A DNA stretch of 64,000 bases. Origin: Manduca sexta (lineage: Eukaryota > Arthropoda > Insecta > Lepidoptera > Sphingidae). The translations under genes were made by a program, and so were the position numbers. This document shows, one piece after another, positions 1-10,957 of the stretch. The DNA lies in assembly GCF_014839805.1 (NCBI RefSeq), contig NC_051121.1, forward strand, positions 4,633,116 to 4,697,115, in the 5' to 3' direction. The stretch's first letter is position 1, and each line of letters opens with the position of its first letter. A model generated the notes under the pieces. It did not search any database. It was not told where the DNA came from and was given only the letters and a program-made list of their open reading frames with translations.

Positions 1-1023
1 CTTAATACGCGTACGATTGCCTTTCGAGACTGTTTGTAGTTGAAGTTTGGTTGTCAATTATTTTTGAGACAAAAAACATTTTTAATGTTTCCTGTAAATA
101 TTAAACGACTGGCGACTGCCATTGATATTGTATACGTATTTTACATTATGATAAAAATTTACCACAATGTATCTTGAATAGAGAAAACAGAAAAAATATA
201 TTTATTGGTTTCTTATGTTTATGCGAATGTTAGACATTATTTTTTTTCAAATTTGATGTCGGCTTTTTATATAGTAACTTTCTCTCGACGTTCGAAGACT
301 AAAATACTATACATCCAAGTAACAGCGTGAAAGCATTGTTATATTTTGGTTCGAGAAATTGCAACAAGTTATAAGATTAAATTTACAATGTCTTCTACAA
401 GTGCAGTTCAAAGTCAAGAGGAACTTTAGTTCAAACTAATATTGCTAATTTTGACTTTGCAGCTTTAATGCACACGGGGAGGGGGGGGGGGGTCGTCTGA
501 GGTGTTAGTCATCCAAAAGTCAAAGTCACAATGTCTACTAATATTTTACAATTCTTGAAAATATTATTTTTTTTAAATCAGAGAATATGAGAAAAACTTG
601 TACAAGCCGAGGTATCGACATGCTCCGCTGTAATTCAGGGTTTATTAAATATATCTACAAATAGAAAACATGTTTCCCTAGCCAACCCTCCAAGGAAACT
701 GTAACTCACGTTACATTTACCTATTAAATCGTAGATCTGAGAGGTAACTCTTTTGTATTGTTTCTGTTCTAAGAACCTGCCGGCTAGCCACGTGCCGATT
801 CAATGTCGCGCTTGTGCTGGTAACGTTGTATGCTATAGGATTTTTTTCTTCAGAGTCGGTTTATTAAAGGTGTATTTGTATCAGTGTAATGCAGGATGAA
901 CATGTTGAGAAGTGGTGATGACTACGACATTGGTTTTTACTCTATATTAGACTGCACTAATTATTTTAATTTAATACAATACATTACATGTCTATATGGT
1001 AAGAACATACATGAACTACTACA
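1..1023. other. AT-rich non-coding stretch
   Basis: I see no gene here. A run of 12 G residues lies at 481-492. A degraded family G fragment is listed separately at 240-305. Confidence 0.5.
240..305 (-). repeat. Repeat family G fragment
   Basis: Read on the - strand this gives TCTTCGAACGTCGAGAGAAA followed by an AT-rich stretch, matching the conserved core of family G (best copies near 26.9 and 34.7 kb). It is diverged and short. Confidence 0.5.
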
Positions 1024-1234
1024 GGGTCGTTTTGATATGCGTTAATAAATGAAATTACATACTCGTCTTTACCTCTGCTAACGTTTTACCAAAAAATATC
1101 CATGAATAACGAATTGTTACACTAAAAATTCCAGTTTTACCTTTTGATTTTGTAGCTTAGCGCATATATGGCGTGTGCGACAAATTCTCTTAGAATAGTA
1201 GTAGTGGCATTAGGGCGTGTAAAATTAAAATGAG
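1024..1234 (+). repeat. Repeat family I, partial copy
   Basis: Begins GGGTCGTTTTGATATGCGTT and matches, with the same order of blocks, the reverse complement of the right half of the fuller copy at 29688-30040 (shared blocks include CTTTACCTCTG and CATGAATAACG). Only one end is present, so the copy is truncated. Confidence 0.55.
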
Positions 1235-1799
1235 TTTTTAATTATATTTATTTTGTTTGAAAATAACACTTTGCCTTAAGAGTAACTTGAAAAAGTTTTT
1301 ATTAAAGAAAATAAGTGCGCAGTTTCCTTTAGTAACCTAATGTCAAAATTTCTCTGTATAGGCGTCTAGCGAAGACTCCACATGGAAAACAAATATAAAA
1401 GAATGTTCCAATATTTTCGGGGTCATTGAGTATATATCTAGTAGGTTAAGCCGGCATAAGCATCACGACTGTTAGAGGACATAATGTCTCTCAATCTATT
1501 GTATTCAACTATAGACAATTCCAAAAAAAAATCTTAAGTATTTTACACTTCAAAACTCGCAAATTTAAGCAGACGATCGAAATTCAAAATAAAATATAAC
1601 CTATTAGCGGTAATGAATAAAGTATGTTGTGCGTACAGCGCCCCGTGTCACGTTCCAGGATATATTTTTTTATTCGATTGGCTCCCTTTACGTGACTATA
1701 GTAGTGCGAGACAGGGAGAGTAGTAGATAATGACATTTTTAAAAACTGATTTAAGAGTAATATGCTCGTCTCTGAAGTACCTTTTACTCTTAGATACTT
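1235..1799. other. AT-rich non-coding stretch
   Basis: Nothing recognisable. The longest open frame (76 codons, - strand) has no domain or repeat support. Confidence 0.5.
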
Positions 1800-2071
1800 T
1801 TTAACCGACTTCAAAAAAAGGAGGAGGTTATCAATTCGACGTGAATTTTTTTTTAATTTTTTTTTTTGTATGTTTGTTACCTCAGAACTCGCTCATTTAT
1901 GAACCGATTTAGAAAATTCTTTTTTTATTCGAAAGAATTTCTCTCCAGATTGGTCCCATAAATTTTTTTTCAACATCGCTTCGGTAGTTTGCTTTTAAAA
2001 TAAAAAAAACTAGAATAATTATGTCGTCCAAGAAAACGAAATCGCGAATTTAGCTTTCCTGTGACGTATTT

Positions 2072-3052
2072 AGTTATGTTTTTGCATTGAGTTTGGTTGA
2101 CTATACTTCTCACATACTTATACATATAGCATAACACCTTTTCCCCGTGTCAGGGGTAGGCAGAGGCGTAACATTTCATCACGATAGTCGTACTGTGTGT
2201 GAAACATATCAGTTGAGTTTTTGGGTTGGGTTTAATTGACTCTACTTCTTACATACATACATATATGTATATAGCATCACACCTTTTCCCCTTTTTAGGG
2301 GTAGGCAGAGATGTAACACCACAGCACGATAGTTGTAGTATGATTTAAATATATCAGTTGTATTTTTGCGTTAGGTTTGCTTGAATCTACTTCTTACATA
2401 CATATATATAGCATCACACCTTTTCTCCTTTTCAGGGGTAGGCAGAGGCGTAACATTTCATCACGATAGTCGTACTGTGTGTGAAACATATCAGTTGTGT
2501 TTTTGGGTTGGGTTTAATTGACTCTACTTCTTACATTCATACATATATGTATATAGCAACACACCTCTTCCCCTTTTTAGGGGTAGGCAGAGATGTAACA
2601 CCACAGCGCGATAGTTGTAGTATGATTTAAATATATCAGTTGTGTTTTTGCGTTAGGTTTGCTTGAATCTACTTCTTACATACATATATATAGCATCACA
2701 CCTTTTCTCCTTTTCAGGGATAGGCAGAGGTGTAACATTTCAGCGCGATAGTCGTACTGCGTGAGAAACACATTAGTTGTGTTTTTGTGTTGGGTTTAAT
2801 GGACTCTACTTCTTACATACATACATATAGCATCACACCTTTTACCCTTTTCAGGGGTAGGCAGAGGTGTTACACCACAGCGCGATAGTTTTACTGTGAG
2901 CCAAACATATCAGTTGTGTTTGTGCATTAGGTTTGCTTGAATCTAATTTCTTACATACATATATATAGCATCACGCCTTTTCCTCTTTTCAGGGGTAGGC
3001 AGAGAGAGTAACATTTCAGCGCGATAGTTGTAGTGCGAGCGAAACACAACTA
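2072..3052. repeat. Minisatellite array, ~140-bp units in a dimeric order
   Basis: About seven units of 136-145 bp. Each carries an anchor of the type CCTTTTCCCCTTTTCAGGGG followed by TAGGCAGAG. Anchors fall near 2137, 2281, 2419, 2564, 2700, 2836 and 2976. Two unit types alternate: one continues GTAACATTTCA..GTCGTACTG, the other GTAACACCACAG..GTTGTAGTA, giving a higher-order period of about 282 bp. The units share sequence with the 3' tail of SINE A. Confidence 0.85.
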
Positions 3053-3096
3053 TGCCATTGAAACGGTCTATTTATAACTAACACAAAAAAGCAAAA

Positions 3097-3226
3097 AATA
3101 AAAATAATTTTAACAAAAAATTAAACCGCCTTCAAAAACCACTCAAAACCAAAAAATAATTTCACATAACAGTTATATATTGGATACCAATTTTGGAGTC
3201 GGTGCCTAATTAAAATTGCTAGTTAA
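3097..3226 (+). repeat. Left arm of long inverted repeat
   Basis: About 130 bp, nearly identical to the reverse complement of the right arm. It includes AACCGCCTTCAAAAACC and GGATACCAATTTTGGAGTCG. The spacer between arms is about 356 bp with no coding signal. Confidence 0.8.
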
Positions 3227-3582
3227 GCTAGATAAATACATTAACAAATATACGAAAACAATGTGCTGCCAGCGTACAAAGTCAGCTCGTCACCAGAGAT
3301 GAACGCACCGCCGTAGCACAGCAAATGGAAGCTATTAAGGAAATATTTAAATTTGTGAACTGTACACTACCCAAATTCTTCCCCTGTTACACATAGCTGG
3401 TCAAATGTGGGTATATTACACTCCCTGCCCCGAAAAAAGAGGAAAGAAAAAGATGAAACACCGTACATGTGCTTGGTATTACACCTTTCACTGTGTATGT
3501 TTGTTAGTAGAAACGCGAACCTACTCCTTTTAATTCATTTGAAAGAAATGTAGTTCATAGATGGACTATGCAAAAAAAATTT

Positions 3583-3713
3583 GCTAACTAGCAATTTTAA
3601 TTAGGCACCGACTCCAAAATTGGTATCCAATATATAATTGTTATGTGAAATTATTTTTTGGTTTTGAGTGGTTTTTGAAGGCGGTTCAATTTTTTGTTAA
3701 AATTATTTTTATT
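3583..3713 (-). repeat. Right arm of long inverted repeat
   Basis: Mirror copy of the left arm, reading CGACTCCAAAATTGGTATCC and GGTTTTTGAAGGCGGTT. Differences between arms are a few single bases, suggesting a young or gene-converted structure. Confidence 0.8.
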
Positions 3714-4367
3714 CATTAGGTGTTTACTGAAAAAAATCCTCACAAGACTCTATTAAGAATTATAACCGATTTAGTAACATCCTAAATTATATAAAGCCAT
3801 TAAATAAAGACACTAGAAATTGGATATAAATTAAATTATTTTTACCCTCTTGTTAATAGTTTAGTAATAGTAAGTAAAAATTAAGGAAGATAATCTAGAT
3901 GAGAACAATTGAAAATCTTTTGATAAATATGTTTATGTTCTGTCTTATGCCTTATATAAATTGTTAAAAAAAATCCTATACCCAACCTTAGCGACCATTT
4001 CTTTTATTAGTTGACATAATGCCTCCTCTTACGCATGACATCGACTAAAATTCTAGTAATAAGTAACGCTCCCTCACCTGAGAGCATTTTCTTACAATAA
4101 ACTTCCCTCACGAACCATGCATGTCAGTATTTAAAGCACCCTGTACAGCTTTGTTTTTTTGAAATATATATATATAACGCATCGCGTTAGTAAAATTATT
4201 GTTTATTTTTTCCTAAACGTCAGCTTTACATTATTTATAACAATTCACCACAAAAACGATTCTGTCTAAACAAATCAATAAACTGAATTTCTATAAAAAA
4301 TCTTCTTTAGAAATCTCATTGCATAACAGAATGTCGTGAATATATCTCTCCATATAACTTATGACAA
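3714..4367. other. AT-rich non-coding stretch
   Basis: No gene or clear repeat seen; a short (AT)n tract lies near 4166. Confidence 0.5.
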
Positions 4368-4560
4368 CTAGAGTGCAGTGACGAAGAGTCCATATAACCC
4401 GATTCCTGCCGGCTTCTCTTTTCTATATAAAGGGAAGCCGGCAGGAACTAGGATTTTTTTGGAATATCTAATTATCACTAGAACGATTTGCAGACGAACG
4501 ATTCACGCACATTAGTACCTATATGTTGTGTCAGGTACCTTTTAGGAAAATTTCACCTTT
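4368..4560 (+). repeat. Repeat family F, copy with head hairpin
   Basis: Starts GTGCAGTGACGAAG and runs to TGTTGTGTCAGGTACC. Related copies lie near 8.7, 14.2 and 50.3/54.9 kb. The head holds a perfect 14-bp stem (TTCCTGCCGGCTTC at 4403-4416 with GAAGCCGGCAGGAA at 4434-4447) around a 17-base loop. No coding frame; class unknown. Confidence 0.75.
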
Positions 4561-4954
4561 CACCACTGTCATACTGCCACTATCTACATTATGTTAGGGG
4601 TTAATCAATGATCAGCGTTTTCCGATAACCCCAGCCTATACAGCATCCAGTATTTGTGACCCGCCGCCCGTTCACACCAACCTTCGCATTGGTATAAAAA
4701 AGAAGGTAACCAGGAAAAATTGGGGGTCAAGTTATGATTGTTGTATTGTTATATCTGATTGCACAAAGCGGTATCGTTTAGATTCCAGCCACATATGTTT
4801 CGGAGCCGCGTTTATATTTCGTTTATTTTGCAGTTGGTGACTGTGGTATGAGGGCTTGGAATTTCTTAATATGGATAAGATTTGTAAAATATTTTAATTA
4901 TGTTCATTGGAGGCAGTTTGTATAATGATTTCTTATGTTAACGTGAATGTTGGG

Positions 4955-5035
4955 CATTAAAGTAAAACTATTTTACGGATTTATCGTGGTTTTTGTATTA
5001 TATGTTTCTCCTGATATTTCAAAGACTGCAGTCTA
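4955..5035 (-). repeat. Repeat family G copy
   Basis: On the - strand it reads ACTGCAGTCTTTGAAATATC then AGGAGAAA, and ends in ATAAATCCGTAAAATAGTTT, in the same order as the other family G copies. Confidence 0.65.
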
Positions 5036-5684
5036 CGTGATCACGGGGCGCATTGAGGTGTTTGTCATCCGAAAAGTCAAAGTTACAATATCTATCTTTA
5101 TTTTACAATATTTAATTAAAATATAAGAACCGCGATAACATCCCTAAAATATTTTTATTTTAAGGAAGTATGTATTCATGTACTGCTTTGTAAAGCTTTA
5201 TAAAGTAGCTTTTACTTCTCATGTTAGTAATTTAGGTTAAATTTTTATAATAAAATTTTAGTTCAAGAATACTTAGTGGATATTACTGCAATTTTAACAC
5301 TGTTAAACCGTTATATTACTCTTAGTTAACACATCCTATCGAAGGGAATAAAAAAATACCAAAAATTATAACACAATCTTTGTATTCACTCTTATTTATT
5401 TATATGATAATATGGTAAATTATTTTTAAAGCAGATTATGCCAATCATAAATATAATTATATTTCGTTAGTTTTTACGATCTCTCCGAGATTCAGAGTAA
5501 AAAAAAACTTAAAACTTACTAAAAGCCATTAAAGTTGAAACTACTTTGAAACTAAAGATGCTATCTAGTTATATTGAGGTTGTATTTACAAAAATTTAAC
5601 AACACAAAAATAAAAATAAACACTCATCATAGTTTACACATTCTTATTAATGTATTTAAAACAGTACTCTTGGCAACAAAAGAA
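5036..5684. other. AT-rich non-coding stretch
   Basis: Nothing recognised; only short spurious frames. Confidence 0.5.
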
Positions 5685-5699
5685 TACAATCCTTTATAT

Positions 5700-6030
5700 A
5701 TAAGAAATAATAATATCAGCCCTGTATTATATACTTGCCCACTGCTGAGCACGGACCTCCTCTACTACTGAGAGGGATTAGGCCTTAGTAAACCATACTG
5801 GCCTAGTGCGGATTGGTAGACTTCACACACCTTCGAAATTCCTATAGAGAACTTCTCAGATGTGCAGGTTTCCCTCACGATGTTTTCCTTCACCGTTAAA
5901 GCGAACGATAAATTCACAAAGAATACACACATGATTTTTTAGAAAAGTCAGAGGTGTGTGCCCTTGGGATTTGAACCTGCGGACATTCGTCTCGGCAGTC
6001 CGTTCCACACCCAACTAGGCTATCGCCGCT
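5700..6030 (-). mobile_element. SINE B, full-length, with 15-bp TSD
   Basis: tRNA-derived SINE. On the - strand the head carries a pol III A box (TAGCCTAGTTGG) and B box (GGTTCAAATCC), followed by a body with CGGTGAAGGAAAACATCGTG and a tail of (ATT)n after CAGGGCTGAT. It is flanked by an exact duplication TACAATCCTTTATAT at 5685-5699 and 6031-6045, which fixes both ends. Confidence 0.93.
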
Positions 6031-6076
6031 TACAATCCTTTATATTTCTTAAGAAAACACTTCAGCTGTTTTACTT

Positions 6077-6343
6077 ACATACATACATACATAACATCAC
6101 GCATTTTATCCCCGAAGGGGTATGCAGAGGCGCAACTAGGGCACCCACTTTTCGCCAAGTATGTTCCGTCCCATGATGTGATAGGGGGCGAGCCTATCGC
6201 CATATCGGGCACAAATTCCAGACTCCGGGCTGATACTGAGCAGAAAAACCCAAATATCACTTTGCCCGACCCGGGATTCGAACCCAGGACCTCAGAGCGC
6301 TATTGTACCGGACGTGCAATACAACTACGCCACCGAGGCAGTC
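6077..6343 (-). mobile_element. SINE A, full-length, with 12-bp TSD
   Basis: tRNA-headed SINE. On the - strand it starts GACTGCCTCGGTGGCGTAGT (A box TGGCGTAGTTG) with B box GGTTCGAATCC, then a body with CTGCTCAGTATCAGCCCGGA, and a tail GCGTGATGTTATG(TATG)n. The direct repeat GCTGTTTTACTT lies at 6065-6076 and 6353-6364, leaving nine extra bases at the head side. Confidence 0.92.
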
Positions 6344-6364
6344 TGTTGGCTGGCTGTTTTACTT

Positions 6365-6788
6365 TCACCAACTATTTCCTTAAGGAATAAATGTTAATAT
6401 TCGTGAATAAATTAGAATATAATTTGTAAGCTAATACAATGTCAACGTCTCTAATGTTGAGTTAACGAACCGACTCAAAGAACTACGGCGTAGTAACGCA
6501 CCGTAGACTGCTACGACGCTACGTGTCACCTACGAGTGTTGAAGCTTTCTTTGAAATATATCTATTATTTCATAATTCAAGATAATATATTGTTAAAATT
6601 TTACGAATCATCATACAATTATGTTATAAAAATATTTTTAGATGTCTCTATTAAAATAAATTCGTTATAAAATGATGTTACTACTTTAAGAAATATCGAA
6701 TTTTCGTAGTACATACATAATACTGTAATTTGCTTTAAGCAATACCTATCATAATCATAACCTCTTGTAAATTCACCCCCCGCCTCAG
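6365..6788. other. Non-coding stretch upstream of the exon-like block
   Basis: Mostly AT-rich. A GC-richer patch at 6475-6560 (ACGGCGTAGTAACGCACCG and neighbours) is open in one + frame but short; I cannot tell whether it is coding. The 3' end holds the pyrimidine-rich run before the exon-like block. Confidence 0.4.
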
Positions 6789-7008
6789 TACAGTTCATCG
6801 GAACAATTGCAGCGCGTCGATAGCTCCTTGCATTTTCACCTGGCTTTTCCCCCGGACGGCAGTCGAGCGACATTCGCGCCCAGACCACCGGCCGCGATGG
6901 GCGTGCCCCGAGTCGGTACTACCGCGCCTTCAGCCGAGCTGGAGCTCGAGCGACTGCGTCTACCCCACCTGTTGATCGTCGAGGATACGAGGGAGACGCG
7001 TTCCGAAG
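6789..7008 (+). CDS. Exon-like block, coding, product unknown
   Basis: A GC-rich island in AT-rich sequence, open throughout in one frame. It is preceded by a strong pyrimidine tract and acceptor (CCCCCCGCCTCAG) and followed by a good donor (CCGAAG then GTTAGT at 7009). A second AG five bases downstream (CAGTACAG) makes a possible tandem acceptor. The translation includes SSLHFHLAFPPDGSRATF and LERLRLPHLLIVEDTRETRS, with no domain I recognise. An internal ATG at 6897 in a good context (CCGCGATGG) means it could alternatively be a first coding exon starting there. No partner exon was found in the window, so neighbouring exons would lie more than several kb away. Splice phase at the 3' end depends on which acceptor is used. 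Confidence is for it being a real coding exon, not for function. Confidence 0.55.
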
Positions 7009-8454
7009 GTTAGTGGTTTTGATGGCATTTTTAGTGAATTTGTGGTTGATTATAAAAGTAGTTGGGTTATTATTTTTAGATATAGCTATAAAGAATATTT
7101 ATTTAAAAATAGATATATTTAGAAAAAATATAGGAGATTTTTGCGTGGGGATTTTTTTTTTTTTTAACTAATAAATGTGTAATAAGGTATTTTTTGTTGA
7201 GTGGGTGTAATAAAAATAATGTAATAGAAAAAAATACTTTACAAGTGTTACAAAAATTGAAAAATTAATTTAAAAAATATGACCTAAAAATATGAAATGC
7301 TAAATGATGAATATTGTTTTTGAGAAGAATATTTCTCTGGAAATAAAATATTTATTATGAACTCTACGCCTCGTCCTGGCTGCTCGTAAAAATGTTATAG
7401 GTCGTAAAAAGTATTTTGTGGTTTATATCTCCTATCGGATAAGCTCTTAGATATACGAGAGAAGTGTAACCTACATCATAATTCTAAATACGAAATAAGA
7501 CTACTTGGGTCCTTAAAAATCGTTATAGAGTTTTAAAAGAATGTATTTCTAAGAATTTTTATGGAAATATTTATCAATGATTATAAACTCTACATACTTA
7601 TTTTAACTTTTTTCGTGTAGAGACGTAAAACAAGACCAAGCAATTAATAAAGAGCTTTCGTACGTCCCATCCCGAGGGATGCCAGCACTATAGTTATTTA
7701 TGTTAGGAAAATAATTAAACTCTACGGTTTTACCAAAGCTATTTGTTACAACAGCTTGGATGGACATGATCGAGAATTCTCGCTCTATTTCACGACTGAG
7801 AGAATATAGAGCGGAGTTTTATAACAAAACGTAATTAGTTTAAGCGGTTTCGAATGTATTTTACATTTATTGTGATATATATAATAAAACTAAACACTAG
7901 AAGTAATGTTCCTTGGATACTACTGACTGTGCGGCTATTACCTAAACATGAGAAGAATTAATCATTTTCATCAGTGACACGTTATTTAATTAAATTATAT
8001 AATTTATTAATAAATTCGTAACTTACACGGCAAATATTAATTACGGGCCAAAAGAAGATCGATATAGTTTTTTCTGTTTTACGATTTTATATTTTAACAA
8101 TAAATGTAGTATAATGATTACTCTTAAAAGAGACCTGTTTATAATTTCATTAAGATATTTTTCAATGACACTCAATTTACTTACTATATATTTATAATTA
8201 TGATTAATTTCAAGATATCACTCGCTTACTACTACAAGGTCCTATGTAAATTTTATTTTTGTTGGATAAATGAAATATAAAATTTTCATGAAGTTAAAAA
8301 TTAGAGACAAAAATTCATGGTTTCTTTAATTACTTTTCGAGATTATAAGATCTTTTTACAGAAAGACAGAATCATGTGATATATATCATTCAATTTGTAC
8401 AACAGATTTAACATGCAGCCCTGTAATATGAGCCAGCGATATACCTAGAATCAC
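7009..8454. other. AT-rich stretch, probable intron
   Basis: Follows the donor of the exon-like block. No repeats or frames of note. Confidence 0.5.
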
Positions 8455-8635
8455 AGTTATGATATCAAATAGGGGCGTAGAGTACACAAACATCTACTTT
8501 TTCACACCCCATTAGCAATCCACATACAAATGGAGGTTGTATGTAAACGTTTATCGTTGTAATGGTAACAAATTACGCGCAATTTCATTTTGTTATGACG
8601 CCGTTCTTTTACCAAAATTATTATGGGCTGTTATT
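8455..8635 (+). repeat. Possible interspersed repeat, unclassified
   Basis: The order GTAGAGTACA..CATCTACTTTTTCACACC..GTTATCGTT..ACAAATTACGCGCAATTTC..TTATGACGCCG recalls a repeat I have seen often in lepidopteran sequence. There is no second copy in this window, so the call rests on memory. Confidence 0.3.
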
Positions 8636-8693
8636 TTTTATATGGACATGGTATGACTTCATCGCATCTAGCGTAAGCACAGTTGGATAATTA

Positions 8694-8925
8694 GAGTGCA
8701 GTGACGAAGGATCTATATAAACTGATTCCTATCGGCTTCACTTTCGTGGATAGATGGAGTGCAGTAACGAAGGATCTATGTAACCCGAATCCTATCGGCT
8801 TCCCTTTCGTTATTTATGTAAAATTTAATTATCATTGGAATTTGCAGACATTTATGCACACTAGTACATATATGTTGTGTCGGGTTCTCTTTTGGAAAAT
8901 GTCTGTCTTCATCACTGAAAGTGTC
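8694..8925 (+). repeat. Repeat family F with internal tandem duplication
   Basis: The head block GAGTGCAGTGACGAAGGATC occurs twice, at 8694 and 8757, a 63-base period, each followed by CCTATCGGCTTC. The tail TATATGTTGTGTCGGGTTC matches other F copies. The 119-codon frame crossing it is accidental. Confidence 0.7.
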
Positions 8926-9361
8926 GACTTCGGAAAGATGAGTCAACATAACTATGCGGGCCAGTTTAAAATGGAGGAATTTAATAATACGATTATGGAC
9001 AAAGATATTCCAATATCAAATATCAGGTATTGTCCAATGTTTAATATTAGAAATTCATAAACTGTCAAAGGGGTAACCGCGGTCTACGTTACCTCTACAC
9101 AAAGTGGACATTGAATAGAGCAATATCATACCTTACTGGGAAATAGATCGGATGATCACTTTTTAATCTGATATGACGTCACGGCGTTCAACACATTCTC
9201 AATATATTTGTCGAGGCACCTCAATACTCTTAACTCAATTTACCTTATAAAAACTGGGATTAGAGATGTTATGAATAATTTATGTCGGCAAATAATTGTT
9301 GAGTATTATAATGAGTTTATTGTGAAGCCGTTAATAGTTTCGTGTTTTATATTTGTATATT
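8926..9361. other. AT-rich non-coding stretch
   Basis: Nothing recognised. Confidence 0.5.
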
Positions 9362-9545
9362 ATTAACTTTTGCTCGCGGATTGCCCGCGGGATGTAGTTT
9401 TCCGGGATAAAAGTCTCGCTATATATTTTCCCGGTATAGAAAGTATCCTATAACCTTTTAAGGGTCCTACACTACCTCCATACCTAGTTTCATAAAAATC
9501 CTTTCAGTAGATTTTGAGAAAATCGATATCATACAGATAGATATA
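9362..9545 (-). mobile_element. Helitron-like family H fragment
   Basis: ACTTTTGCTCGCGGATTGCC then TTTTCCGGGATAAAAGT and CATACCTAGTTTCATAAAAATCC match the non-autonomous Helitron at 23.4-23.7 kb in order. The terminal CTAG is lost here. Confidence 0.55.
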
Positions 9546-10577
9546 ATACTGTATATTATTTACAAGGTGTCTGCTACAAAACAAAATTCAGTTTCTTTAA
9601 GATTAAAATCATTGAACTTATAAGTTTCGTATCGTATCGTACTTTTTTATTATCGTAGACTATTTTACTTTCTCTACTTTAATGTGATTTATTAGCATAT
9701 TGGGGATTTAAGTTTTATATTGATCACGTTTATCAAAATATCGAGGCATTAGCTATTTACAAATTATATTAGAAAATTTAATTCGGTTTATGGCGGACGT
9801 GATTTAATTCATTTGGGTCCAGACTGGGCGAGGCTTTTAAGATAATGAGATTGTGTAATCTTCAGCTGATCTCAAGGAAGAGTTACCGTGAGCATTAAAA
9901 GCTATATTCTTATATGTAGGTGTGATTATTGTTACACGAATTGATGTAGATGTTTATATAACATATGAATTGTGTACATTTTTATTACTTTTTTGTCAAG
10001 ATCCAATTAATTTAACAAAAAAAAATTAAACACACAACAAACTTGAGATAGGATCAGCTAAAACTATACCAAAACTAAATCGAAGATATTTTACACACAT
10101 GTCGATTTAAAAGTTAAAAGTCTGAAAAAACATTAACAATGAAAATAAAAGAAAACAAAACATCCCACTGCCTCCGCCGGAGCGCAACACCCCTACCCCA
10201 GAGGGGGTGTCCGCCTGATGGGGATAATATGCCCCGGGCGCATACTGAGGTTACTTTGTAATGTCTGCTCGTAAAACTTGTTGCTAACGATAGATAAAGA
10301 TATGGAAAGATAATAAAGATGTACTGAGGTCATTCTAACTTGTAGCGTGCGTGGATTACTGTAACATGGAGCTTGCTTGGAGTTATTAAAGAACAAATAC
10401 ATGTGCAATATGCATGTTTTAAATGAAATTTATATTATAGAATACGTTTTATTTTTCTTTAAAACAGACCTTGTGTATATATAGTTTTAGCTTTCTAACT
10501 TATGGTTTTTGATGTTTAGTGGACTTATAATGCGACGTGAGATATTTATTTATTATAAAATAAATTATTTTTAAACA
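9546..10577. other. AT-rich stretch with one short GC-rich patch
   Basis: A GC-rich patch at 10165-10245 (CCCCTACCCCAGAGGGGG and surroundings) is not assignable; the remainder shows nothing. Confidence 0.45.
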
Positions 10578-10680
10578 AGTTTTTGCTTACGGCTCGGCTC
10601 GTATTAAAAAGATTCTCCGGGATAAAAGTTCCGTTATATTTTTTCTGGGATAAAAAGTAGCCATATAGAATATTTTAACG
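10578..10680 (-). mobile_element. Helitron-like family H fragment
   Basis: TTTTTGCTTACGGCTCGGCTCG followed within 40 bases by CCGGGATAAAAGTTCCG matches the 3' end of family H read on the - strand; heavily decayed. Confidence 0.45.
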
Positions 10681-10785
10681 ATTAGAAGGATTTAATAAGG
10701 GCATTCTGTCGGTTAAAAATATTTACTTATTTAACATATAAAAACAGGTGAAGTGCGGGTTGGGTTCATGCACTGAGGGTTCCTT

Positions 10786-10957
10786 ACCAAACTTGTAAAA
10801 TTATCTAAATACATAAATTTAAAGTCAACTTAGCTTTCAACTTGATATCTCTACGCGTTCCTGTTAAAATAGGTCTTGATAGACGGATCGACGGACAACA
10901 GAGTAATCCTTTAAGGGTCGTTTTAGAGATACGGATCCCTGAAAATCTTAAAAGGAA
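10786..10957. mobile_element. Degraded MITE with AGGGTTCC-type ends
   Basis: Left end TGAGGGTTCCTTACCA and right end GAGATACGGATCCCTGA are imperfect inverted repeats. The interior has TTGATATCTCTACGCG and AGACGGATCGACGGACAACA, which from memory is typical of a widespread insect element. Confidence 0.5.

Larger units (their letters stand above)
1800..3713. mobile_element. Family J inverted-terminus element carrying a minisatellite
   Basis: The left edge reads TTTTAACCGACTTCAAAAA and the right edge reads TTTTTGAAGGCGGTT, which are inverted versions of one another (AACCGnCTTCAAAAA). From memory such ends are common in lepidopteran genomes. No transposase frame is visible, so this would be a non-autonomous element. 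It contains the tandem array and the long inverted repeat listed separately. The superfamily is not assigned, and it could be two adjacent elements rather than one. Confidence 0.45.

Noticed and set aside
2072..3052. CRISPR-like array
   Set aside because: Units are ~140 bp, contiguous and mutually similar with no unique spacers, in a eukaryotic genome; a minisatellite fits better.
8701..9060. 119-codon open frame
   Set aside because: Its first third is the duplicated head of family F; no domain, no splice context.
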